From assembly GCA_030680855.1 (NCBI GenBank), contig JAUXUN010000040.1, positions 1 to 41,229 on the forward strand: 41,229 nt of DNA, given 5' to 3'. The stretch is from Aestuariivirga sp. (GTDB lineage: Bacteria > Pseudomonadota > Alphaproteobacteria > Rhizobiales > Aestuariivirgaceae). The position numbers were made by a program, and so were the translations under genes. The notes under the pieces are model-generated. The model was not told the DNA's origin, did no database searches, and worked only from the letters and a program-made list of their open reading frames with translations. Shown one piece after another: positions 8,111 through 16,010 of the stretch (position 1 is its first letter; each line of letters begins with the position of its first letter).

Positions 8111-8268
8111 TCAGTTTGTTTCCCGGCATAAATCCGGATAGCAATCTAAGAATTGCCGCCATGGTGGTCTTTTGAGCCGTCGGGAAGAAATCTGCAAGAA
8201 GGCACTGTCGCATCCATCTGGAACGACAGTCGGCGCACCTGCCAAACCTGAGACGCTGCAATTCCCGC

Positions 8269-8602
8269 TCAGCTTGAAACTGTCCGTGGGCCATAAAGAA
8301 TGACCAGCGCGCCCGCGACGCAGATGATGGCGCCAGCCGTATCCCAGCGATCTGGCCTGGTTCCTTCGACTGCCCAGAGCCAGCCCAGCGATGCCGCAAT
8401 ATAAATTCCGCCGTATATCGCATAGGCGCACCCGGCCGAGTTTGTCTTGGCAAGCGTCGGGAGATAGGCAAACAGAACCAGCAGGATGCATCCCGGTATG
8501 AGCCAAAGAATTGAGTGCCCCCAATCGAAGCCACGCCCAAAGGGCAAAACATCCGGCGATCTCCGCAATTGATGCTGCAACAAACGCGGCGATTGATTTA
8601 AT
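8269..8602 (-). pseudogene. ynfA: YnfA/UPF0060 membrane protein, frameshifted
   Basis: The minus strand encodes a recognisable YnfA-family small membrane protein in two frames. The first part ([20 protein letters not shown] then LRLG, 8602 to about 8540) gives way, at a run of five G in TTGGGGGCAC, to the second part (HSILWLIPG through [27 protein letters not shown] and ALVILYGPR) in another frame. One extra G explains the shift: removing it joins the halves without gap. The codon where family members start is ATT at 8600-8602, with an in-frame stop just before, and no ribosome site is visible. Either a decayed gene or, less likely, a sequencing error at the G-run combined with a rare start. 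YnfA proteins are thought to be SMR-like drug exporters. Confidence 0.8.
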
Positions 8603-8684
8603 TTAGTGAGCCCTGGGCAATCCGGTTGCCTTTTGCATTCGACTTGCGAACATTCCAAGCGCAGTCCAGCTTCGTTCCAGCCCG

Positions 8685-9935
8685 CTAAGCAATCAACCGC
8701 CGGTCATATTCCAGAACGGCATTCAGCAAGACTTGCGCTGAAGCCGCGCATTCCTCGGGTTTAACTGATTCAGCCTCATTATGCGACAAGCCGCCAAGAC
8801 ATGGCGAAAACAGCATCGTGGTCGGCGCAACCCGCGCCACATAACAGGCGTCGTGCCCGGCGCCTGAAGCCATCACGCGATAGGAATAGCCAGACTTTTC
8901 GGCGCCGAGCTTGACGCATGCTATCAAATCCGGGGCAAAGTTCACGGCAGGGGACTTCCAGATTTGTTTTTCCTCGAGTTCCAGGTTCAGTTCGGAGGCA
9001 ATTTTTGGCAACGCTCCCTGGTACTCCTTTACCATCTGGTCGAGAACGGCTTCGTCGGGATGGCGCAGATCGACGGTGAAGAACACTTCTCCCGGCACCA
9101 CGTTGCGGCTGTTGGGTCTGTTTTCGATCAGCCCCACGCTTGCCACTCCGGGAAGGTGCCGCATGCCCACCTGATGAATTGCTTCAATCATGCGGGCGGC
9201 ACCCAGAAGGGCATTTTTCCGGAGCCCCATGGGCGTGGCGCCCGTGTGGCTTTCCTGCCCACGGACCGTTACCTCATACCAGCGCATGCCCTGCACGCCC
9301 GTGACCACGCCGATCATCTTGCCTTCGGCCTCGAGAATGGGCCCCTGTTCAATGTGTAGCTCAAACATCGCCTGAAACTTCTGGGTGCCCACCGGAATCG
9401 AACCCTTGTAGCCGATCCGCTCAAGCTCGGCACCGAATGCCTTACCGTCACGGTCCTCGCGCGACCAGGCAAATTCCTCGGTGAAGACACCCGAATAGAC
9501 ACCGGACGCCAGCATCGCCGGGGCAAAGCGCGAACCTTCCTCATTGGTCCAGTTGACGATCATCACTGGAGCATTGGTTTCATATCCTGTTTCATGGAGG
9601 GTGCGCATGGCTTCAAGGCCACTGAGGACTCCCAGCACACCGTCGAACTTGCCGCCGGTGGGCTGGGTATCGAGATGCGATCCCATGGCAACCGGCAACA
9701 GGTCCGCCCGCTTGCCCGGACGGACAGCAAACATGTTGCCGCACGAATCCACGGTGACGGCGCAGCCAAGGCTTTCACAGGCACTGCGGAACCAGTCGCG
9801 CACCCGCTTGTCCTCGTCGCTCAGCGTCAATCGTTTGATGCCGCCTTTTGCCGTCTTTCCGAATTCCGCCGTCTCCATCAGGGAGTCCCACAGGCGTTTG
9901 GCATTGATTGTAAGGTTCTGCTGCGGTTTTGGCAT
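8685..9935 (-). CDS. M20-family N-carbamoyl-L-amino acid hydrolase / ureido-amidohydrolase
   Basis: This 416-residue zinc-dependent amidohydrolase is of the HyuC/AmaB/allantoate amidohydrolase group. Metal and catalytic motifs are in place: [35 protein letters not shown], the dimer-domain [14 protein letters not shown] and the C-terminal [11 protein letters not shown] and GLSHNEAE. Such enzymes cleave N-carbamoyl amino acids, ureidopropionate or similar ureides; motifs alone do not settle the substrate. The frame opens at 9986, but an ATG at 9935 with AAGGGA about nine bases before it fits the family start better. It is transcribed divergently from the DksA-like gene, with no pathway partner next to it. 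Confidence 0.88.
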   Translation of the reverse strand: MPKPQQNLTINAKRLWDSLMETAEFGKTAKGGIKRLTLSDEDKRVRDWFRSACESLGCAVTVDSCGNMFAVRPGKRADLLPVAMGSHLDTQPTGGKFDGVLGVLSGLEAMRTLHETGYETNAPVMIVNWTNEEGSRFAPAMLASGVYSGVFTEEFAWSREDRDGKAFGAELERIGYKGSIPVGTQKFQAMFELHIEQGPILEAEGKMIGVVTGVQGMRWYEVTVRGQESHTGATPMGLRKNALLGAARMIEAIHQVGMRHLPGVASVGLIENRPNSRNVVPGEVFFTVDLRHPDEAVLDQMVKEYQGALPKIASELNLELEEKQIWKSPAVNFAPDLIACVKLGAEKSGYSYRVMASGAGHDACYVARVAPTTMLFSPCLGGLSHNEAESVKPEECAASAQVLLNAVLEYDRRLIA

Positions 9936-9997
9936 GAACGGCGTCCCTTTTTCTGCGTGCGGCAACCCATTTGCCGCTGTTCCCATGATCTTCTAGT

Positions 9998-10390
9998 ATG
10001 GCAGCCAGTATAGGATCGGACAGGGAGAGCGGGCAAGCAGTGGCCGAAAATTTACCCGACGTCGACACATGGCGTGAGCGGTTGCTGGCGTTGCAGCATG
10101 AAATCGAAGCCTTGGCCGATTCGTCGGCCGAAAGCCGGAAGCCCGTGGAACTGGACCAGGCAAGCGTTGGCCGACTGTCGCGCATGGATGCTATTCAGGG
10201 TCAGGCCATGGCGATGGCGTCGCAGCGCCGGAGACAGGACGAATTGCTGCGAATCCGGGCCGCACTGCGGCGCATCGAGGACGGCGAATACGGCTTCTGC
10301 GGCGTTTGCGGCAATGAAATAGCGCCTGCCCGGCTTGCCCTCGACCCGGCAACGCCGACCTGCGTTTCCTGCGCTGGGGCAAGAAGGTAG
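9998..10390 (+). CDS. DksA/TraR-family zinc finger protein
   Basis: A 130-residue protein with a helical N-terminal half and a C-terminal four-cysteine zinc finger (CGVC, then CVSC), preceded by RRIEDGEYGFCG, the usual DksA/TraR signature. Proteins of this group bind the RNA polymerase secondary channel and modulate initiation. The acidic tip normally seen in DksA is not obvious, so this is a short relative rather than DksA itself. The ATG at 9998 lacks a ribosome site; the GTG at 10040 has AGGGAGAG ten bases before it and is a serious alternative (116 residues). It stands alone, divergent from the amidohydrolase. Confidence 0.8.
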   Translation: MAASIGSDRESGQAVAENLPDVDTWRERLLALQHEIEALADSSAESRKPVELDQASVGRLSRMDAIQGQAMAMASQRRRQDELLRIRAALRRIEDGEYGFCGVCGNEIAPARLALDPATPTCVSCAGARR

Positions 10391-10689
10391 CAAATTTCGC
10401 CAGGAACAATTTCGGCTACGGTACAATTGGCTTGAACTCGCAGGCCCGCTTCGATAAACGGGCCGCTGGTGAGGTTTTTCAGTGGTCTCCCCAATAGCAT
10501 TCAGGAACGTCACAAGCCAATGTAACTGCACGAAACTATGCAATCAAAGAGCCAGCAGCGACACCCAGAGGGGCAATTGTCCATCATCGCTGTAGTTCCA
10601 TAATTGTGGCTGCCGCAGCCGCCTCAACCTCAACCAGATCAAAATCAAATGCCATCCAGGCGGTAGCCGCCTGGCAGATAGGAGTGGCA
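10391..10689. other. Gene-free stretch with two hairpins
   Basis: I see no convincing gene here. It contains two perfect inverted repeats: GGCCCG/CGGGCC at 10443-10464, followed after ten bases by TTTTT (a weak terminator candidate for the DksA-like gene), and CCAGGCGG/CCGCCTGG with a TAG loop at 10656-10674, six bases before the AGGAG of the sulP remnant. The second could affect translation of the downstream gene when it was intact. Confidence 0.4.
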
Positions 10690-11773
10690 TTGTTATATCT
10701 ATCGCTTTCGCGACTTCGCACCGAATGGTTCGGCAACATTCACAGGGATATTCTCGCAGGTCTGGTCGTGGCGCTGGCGCTGATCCCCGAGGCAATCGCC
10801 TTTTCGATCATAGCTGGAGTGGATCCAAAGGTCGGCCACTAAGCCTAATTCTCGATTGCGGTCACCATTGCCATCGTTGGCGGACCCCCCGGGGATGATC
10901 TCCCCGGCAACGGCGGCAACAGCGGTTCTGATGCCGACCCTGGTCAAGGATCACGGCCTGCTGTACTTGCTCGCCGCTACGGTGTTTGCCCGAGCGCTGC
11001 AGGTGCTGGCAGGGCTCATTGGTCTTAGCTATCTCATGCGCTTTGTGTCCCGCTCGGTGATGACTGGCTTTGTCAACGCACTCGCCATTCTCATATTCGT
11101 GGTGCAACTGCCCGAACTCACCAACGTGCCATGGCTCACCTATGTGAAGTCCGGCGGCAGCGGCAGGCTCTCCACATTTTGTGCGGGCGCGTTTCTGTTG
11201 TTCCTGATCGTCTTTCTCGGTGAATGATTGAGCCTCATTCCCATGGCGGCCCTCGTTGCCATCATGATTATGGTTTCAATCGGCACCTTCAGCTGGATCT
11301 TGATCAAGAACTTGAAATTTCACCCGCGCAGTTCCAGCGTTGTCATGCTCGCGACGGTGGTAGGCGTGGTGGCAACCCATAATCTCGCTTTCGGAGCCCT
11401 GATTGGCGTACTTCTTTCAGGAATCTTCTTTGCATGGAAAATTTCGCAGTTATTCCGCGTGACTTCGTCGCTGTCGGAAGACGGCACAACGCGCACCAAT
11501 TCGATCGAGGGCCAGTTGTTTTTCGCATCGGCTGACGAATTCACGGCATCATTCGACTTCAAGGAGGTGCTGGAGAAGGTCAAGATTGATGTCACTCACG
11601 CCCATATCTGGGATATTTCCAGCGTAATCGCGGTTGATATGGTGGTGCTTAAATTCAGGCGCGAGGGCGCGGAAGTTGAGATCATTGGCCTCAATGAGGC
11701 CAGCGAAACCATCGTCGACAGGCTTGCCATCCACGACAAGCCTGGCGCCCTCGAACGGCTGATGGGACATTAG
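10690..11773 (+). pseudogene. SulP-family sulfate/bicarbonate permease, decayed
   Basis: Fragments of one SulP transporter run in order. The N-terminal part ([37 protein letters not shown]) ends in TAA at 10840-10842, with a second in-frame TAA two codons on. The same frame continues as FSIAVTIAIVGG until a frameshift in the CCCCCCGGGG run near 10887-10894. The next frame gives PGMIS...VKDHGLLYLLAAT and SRSVMTGFVNALAILIF up to VPWLTY, which joins directly to VKSGGSGRLST, so roughly 150 residues of the membrane core are deleted. A TGA at 11225-11227 replaces an expected Trp codon. A cytoplasmic STAS domain ends the gene. The start is taken as the TTG at 10690 behind AGGAG. It cannot make a working transporter. 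Confidence 0.9.
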
Positions 11774-11786
11774 AGAGCAAAGCAAT

Positions 11787-11993
11787 ATGAGCAAGATCAT
11801 CGCTTGCGTTGACGGATCAGTCTATACGGATAGCGTCTTCGATCATTCAGCCTGGGCCGCGAAACGCCTTTCAGCATCCGTGGAAGTGCTGCAGGTTCTT
11901 GGGCGTCGCGAGTTATCTTCATCCGACCTCAGCGGCAGCATTGCGGCGGAAATGATCCGCCATTGCCTGATTCCAATCGTATTGGTCCGGTAA
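11787..11993 (+). pseudogene. Universal stress protein, internally deleted
   Basis: The frame starts like a two-domain UspA protein (MSKIIACVDGS, SAWAAKRLSASVEVLQVLGRRE) and ends like its C-terminus (EMIRHCLIPIVLV), but is only 68 residues instead of about 280. The middle has been lost in frame near residue 50. It begins 13 bases after the SulP remnant; sulP-usp pairs are common in proteobacteria, so the two decayed together. ATP-binding residues are gone and no function is expected. Confidence 0.82.
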
Positions 11994-12140
11994 TAGACGA
12001 GGGAAGGCCAAGGTTCCGGGGTCGGACCAAGCCAACGCTTGACTGGAGCGTTGTTGGTTCATACTGCAGTCTGCAATTCAGCGCATCTTGACTGCCCGCC
12101 GAGCAAGATGGCCACACCTCTCTCTGTGACGGCCTTTTCG

Positions 12141-13079
12141 CTAATTCCAGTCGGTTAGCGTCTGTCTTGAAGACAATATGGCAGCATGCCACGGAGGAAT
12201 AGGTCGGTCATGTTCAATACAGATCACGACCGCAAGTTCACTTTCTTCGCTTTGCGAGGCGATTGCGTTTAAATCGCTGGTCTGGGGAATTTCATGAAGC
12301 CGAATGTACTTGCCTTCGCGGCGCATGAACGACTTGACAAAATCGCCACCTGAATAGTCATACACAACATCTGCTTTCATCAAGATCCGGCAGTCCTTCA
12401 ACGTCATCAAATCCCGCTCCAATGGAATTTGGAGAGTGATGGGCTCGTGCCGGTGTACGGAAACTTCAAGCAATGAAGCAAGCACGGAACACTCATCATG
12501 CTCCATTGGCGCGGTTCCATCGATGGCCAATCCAGCAAATCGCTGCCACACTGCTCGCCGCAAACCGCTGTCATGAATGGCATGCATGATGCGGCTTCTC
12601 ATGCGTCTGGCAAGGGCACCCCATTCGCCAAGGTTGTCTGGCAGGATGGATTCAATGCGCTGCCGAATTGCCTGCGCCAGTACGGGCGCAGCTCCGCTGG
12701 TGGAAATACTGACAATCACCGGTGAACGGTTGACGATGGCGCCAAATTGAAACTGACAGAGTTCGGGCTTGTCCACCATGTTGTACGCAACGCCGGCTGC
12801 TTGCAATTGTTTGGAAAATTTTGCGGCTTCCGCCTCATCAGCAATGTCGGCAACGACGAAAGAATACTCACGCAGTAAAGATTCCACTGGTGGCAGGCTA
12901 TCCAGCTCGTGAACCAGCGCGCCGGTTGCCTGCAAGAGTTCAGCCTTCCACCTGGCCCCTTGTGACATGCCAATCACCAGCGCTTTCTTGCCTCGAAGGT
13001 CAAGAAACAACGGCAGTAGGGAAAGCTCGCCGATGCCACGTTCCAACAACTCACTCCGCCGCTTGCAAGTGCCTGCCAT
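12141..13079 (-). CDS. cysG: Siroheme synthase (CysG/Met8-type) with truncated methyltransferase domain
   Basis: 312 residues from the ATG at 13079 (AGGGG nine bases before it). The first 190 residues match the precorrin-2 dehydrogenase/ferrochelatase half of CysG (FLDLRGKKALVIG, VADIAD, NMVDKPE, NRSPVIVSISTSGAAPVLA, ESILPDNLGEWG). Siroheme is the cofactor of the NirB nitrite reductase in the same operon. The nucleotide loop reads GMSQGAR rather than the usual GGG-x-VA-x-R. The C-terminal part keeps only a trace of the uroporphyrinogen methyltransferase (LMTLKDCRILMKADVVYD) and lacks its GAGPGD loop and later motifs, so precorrin-2 must come from another enzyme. The gene overlaps the end of nasA by 29 bases; the frame could extend to 13139. 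Confidence 0.8.
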   Translation of the reverse strand: MAGTCKRRSELLERGIGELSLLPLFLDLRGKKALVIGMSQGARWKAELLQATGALVHELDSLPPVESLLREYSFVVADIADEAEAAKFSKQLQAAGVAYNMVDKPELCQFQFGAIVNRSPVIVSISTSGAAPVLAQAIRQRIESILPDNLGEWGALARRMRSRIMHAIHDSGLRRAVWQRFAGLAIDGTAPMEHDECSVLASLLEVSVHRHEPITLQIPLERDLMTLKDCRILMKADVVYDYSGGDFVKSFMRREGKYIRLHEIPQTSDLNAIASQSEESELAVVICIEHDRPIPPWHAAILSSRQTLTDWN

Positions 13080-15675
13080 GGAGCATCCCCTGTATTTCCG
13101 CGCGGCACGAACCGCAGCCTGTTCCAGCCATCGTAACATCGCCTACAGCGTTTACCGTGCGGGCACCTCCAGCAATGGCTGATTGAATTGTAGCCTTGCC
13201 CACACTATTGCAGGCGCAAACAATACTGCCGCAGTCACGTGAGCTGCCGCTGCGGCCCGCAAGAATGCGAAAGGCATCTGTCTTTGAGTGAGTTCTTCCC
13301 AACTGTTCCGCTAGCCAACTGCGCGCCACCGCCACGGGCTCCCACGACACAAATAGGGCGCCCATGAACTGCTGGTTTTCAAATGTAGCGTAGCGGAATG
13401 CCCCCGCCTGTTCATCGACATAGGCCATGAGCTCAGTCGACTGCAGCAAGCCCTCGGCAAATTGCATCCAGTTTTCGTTGGACTGCTCACCGGCAAGTTC
13501 CAACCGGAAGCCGTTCTCTGCGCGCGCTTCGGCCCAATATCCAACATTCTGCATTTTAGGCCGCTGCGTGGTCACTGCAAAACCATACCATGCTGCCAAA
13601 AATGGCTTAACCACCACGGGTGTAAATTTTAGCTCCGGTTGGCCGGATACAGAGTCAGGATTCGGTGCAATCAACGCATCAACCCGTGCCTGATTGGCGT
13701 TCGTCTCGTTCCAATGCATCGGTGCAAAGACCGTGCCTTGTTGCTGCTTCTCGCTCACCAAGGCACGCAGAATAACTTCACCACGGTCTGATGATACCCG
13801 CACCAGGGAAGCGGGGGCAATTCTTGCCTTGCGCGCATCTATAGGATGAATTTCGATGAATGGTTCAGCGATATGCATCATCAACCTCGCCGATTTTCCA
13901 GTGCGCGTCATCGTGTGCCATTGGTCACGAATGCGGCCCGTATTCAGCGCCAGAGGAAATGAGTGCGTGGTATGCCCTTTTGGTTTCCGGAAGGGCGTTG
14001 CAACAAAATTGGCGCGTCCACTCTCGGTAAAGAATTTTCTATCGCCAAACATGCGCCCCTTGCCACCGCTGTTCTTGGGCTTTGGCCACTGGAAAGGTTG
14101 CAATGCCTCGTATTCTTCATTGCTCATATCAGCGTAAGCGCCGATATCCATGGCGCGCGTACCATGGTTTTCAAACGCACTCAACGCTGCATGCTCGCTG
14201 AACACGTCCGCCGCACTCCCATATCCAAACCCTCCAAAGCCCATGCGCGTTGCAACATCGGAAATGATTTTCCAGTCTGTCCTGCTTTCCCCGGCCACGG
14301 GCAGAAAAGCCCTTTGCCGCGAAATTCTGCGCTCGGAATTGGTAACTGTGCCATCCTTCTCGCCCCAGGCAGCAGCAGGAAACAGCACATGAGCCAGTCG
14401 TGTTGTATCCGTATCACGAATTGCATCGCTCACTACGACAAAGGGGCATTGTTTCAGTGCATCCCGAACTGCATTCGCATCGGGCATGCTCACAACAGGA
14501 TTGGTCGCCATGATCCAGATGGCCTTGATGCGCCCATCACGCACTGCCTCGAACATGTCCACGGCCTTGAGGCCGGGTTCCTTTGCAATAGCAGGGCTTT
14601 TCCAAAAACGCTGCACGAGTTCGCGATGGATGGGGTTCTCGATTGCCAAGTGGGCAGCGAGCATATTGGCGAGCCCACCCACTTCACGGCCACCCATGGC
14701 ATTGGGCTGGCCCGTCACAGAAAATGGCCCCATGCCCTCACGCCCGATGCGCCCGGTAAGCAAGTGGCAGTTGATGATGGCATTGACCTTGTCGGTTCCA
14801 GCACTCGATTGATTGACCCCTTGCGACCAGACGGTGACCGTGCGTTCGGTGTCGGAAAAGAGGTGATAAAAGCTTTCAAGTTCCGACTGCGAAACACCTG
14901 TAATCTCGGCAACGTTACACTCCCGTGCAGCGGCCACAGCCTCCGTCAATCCAGTAGTATGCTTGGAAACAAATTGCGCATCGGTTTTACCGTTGTTGTG
15001 CAAATGGACCAGGAGTCCATTGAACAGGGCCACATCACTGCCAAGTTTAACCCCGAGATGCAGGTCCGCAAACTCGGCGGTGGCCGTTTTGCGCGGATCA
15101 ATCACAACAATTTTTATGCCGCGCATTTCCTTTGCCGCCATCAGGCGCTGAAACAGCACGGGATGACACCAGACGAGATTGGAGCCGACCAGCACAACGA
15201 GATCGGCAAGCTCCAAGTCTTCATAATTTCCGGGCACCACATCAGCCCCGAAAGCCCGCTTGTGGCCGGCAACAGATGATGCCATGCAGAGGCGGCTGTT
15301 AGTGTCGATATTTGCTGAACCGATGAAACCCTTCATCAGCTTGTTGGCAACGTAGTAGTCTTCCGTCAGCAATTGGCCGGAAACATAAAAGGCAACTGAG
15401 TCCGGCCCATGTTGCGCAATGGTTTCGTTGAATTTGTTAGCAACAAGGTCGAGTGCCGCGTTCCACGTTGCGTGTTCACCCGCAATTTCCGGAAACTGCA
15501 ACCGGTCATCAAGCGAAAGTGTTTCGGCGAGAGCCGAGCCCTTCGAGCATAGCCTGCCAAAATTCGCCGGATGTTCGGGGTCGCCCCGAACCGTGACATC
15601 ACCATTTTCTTCACGCCTCGCGAGAATGCCGCAGCCAACGCCGCAATAGGGACAAGTTGTGCGGCATTGGCCCAT
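13051..15675 (-). CDS. nasA: Assimilatory nitrate reductase, molybdopterin catalytic subunit
   Basis: This 874-residue cytoplasmic enzyme reduces nitrate to nitrite. An N-terminal [4Fe-4S] motif (CPYCGVGC, residues 8-15, with the fourth Cys in RLCSKGS) begins the Mo-bisPGD domain. The C-terminal 70 residues form a BFD-like [2Fe-2S] domain (IVCACNSVGKATI, then GTGCGSC), typical of the NasA/NasC group fed by NAD(P)H or ferredoxin partners. No Tat signal is present, consistent with the cytoplasm. It starts with ATG at 15675, sharing one base with the nirD stop. Like AioA it depends on molybdenum cofactor. Confidence 0.95.
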   Translation of the reverse strand: MGQCRTTCPYCGVGCGILARREENGDVTVRGDPEHPANFGRLCSKGSALAETLSLDDRLQFPEIAGEHATWNAALDLVANKFNETIAQHGPDSVAFYVSGQLLTEDYYVANKLMKGFIGSANIDTNSRLCMASSVAGHKRAFGADVVPGNYEDLELADLVVLVGSNLVWCHPVLFQRLMAAKEMRGIKIVVIDPRKTATAEFADLHLGVKLGSDVALFNGLLVHLHNNGKTDAQFVSKHTTGLTEAVAAARECNVAEITGVSQSELESFYHLFSDTERTVTVWSQGVNQSSAGTDKVNAIINCHLLTGRIGREGMGPFSVTGQPNAMGGREVGGLANMLAAHLAIENPIHRELVQRFWKSPAIAKEPGLKAVDMFEAVRDGRIKAIWIMATNPVVSMPDANAVRDALKQCPFVVVSDAIRDTDTTRLAHVLFPAAAWGEKDGTVTNSERRISRQRAFLPVAGESRTDWKIISDVATRMGFGGFGYGSAADVFSEHAALSAFENHGTRAMDIGAYADMSNEEYEALQPFQWPKPKNSGGKGRMFGDRKFFTESGRANFVATPFRKPKGHTTHSFPLALNTGRIRDQWHTMTRTGKSARLMMHIAEPFIEIHPIDARKARIAPASLVRVSSDRGEVILRALVSEKQQQGTVFAPMHWNETNANQARVDALIAPNPDSVSGQPELKFTPVVVKPFLAAWYGFAVTTQRPKMQNVGYWAEARAENGFRLELAGEQSNENWMQFAEGLLQSTELMAYVDEQAGAFRYATFENQQFMGALFVSWEPVAVARSWLAEQLGRTHSKTDAFRILAGRSGSSRDCGSIVCACNSVGKATIQSAIAGGARTVNAVGDVTMAGTGCGSCRAEIQGMLHGRHLQAAE

Positions 15676-16010
15676 CAGGCAACTCGCGGAAGGGCAAGCG
15701 CCACATCAAGGTATATGCGCCCCGCTTCAACTTTTACTGGAAACCGCCTGGTGCAGCCCTTGTCTTGGCCTTGGGCGGAGCCACTGTCCAGTCCGATCAC
15801 CCAGTTGTGCAAAGGACAGGTCACCGAAGTGCCATGCACGATGCCCTGGCTGAGCGGCCCGCCCTTGTGGGGGCAGCGGTCGCGCAGGGCGAATACTTCG
15901 TCATTCACTGTGCGAAAAACCGCAACGTCGCCCGAAGTTGTTTTCACCACGCGCGAACCTTTTTGCGGAATTTCATCAACCCCGCCGATATCAATCCACG
16001 TGTCGCTCAT
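15675..16010 (-). CDS. nirD: Nitrite reductase (NADH) small subunit NirD
   Basis: A 111-residue Rieske-fold subunit of assimilatory nitrite reductase. The 2Fe-2S ligand motifs are CPHKG and CPLH, about 20 residues apart. It pairs with NirB for reduction of nitrite to ammonium. It overlaps nirB by ATGA at its start and touches nasA at its end, so stoichiometric translation of the three is likely. Confidence 0.94.
   Translation of the reverse strand: MSDTWIDIGGVDEIPQKGSRVVKTTSGDVAVFRTVNDEVFALRDRCPHKGGPLSQGIVHGTSVTCPLHNWVIGLDSGSAQGQDKGCTRRFPVKVEAGRIYLDVALALPRVA

Noticed and set aside
13963-15279. 438-codon plus-strand open frame opposite nasA
   Set aside because: No family resemblance; it lies wholly within the nitrate reductase gene on the other strand, whose motifs are unambiguous.
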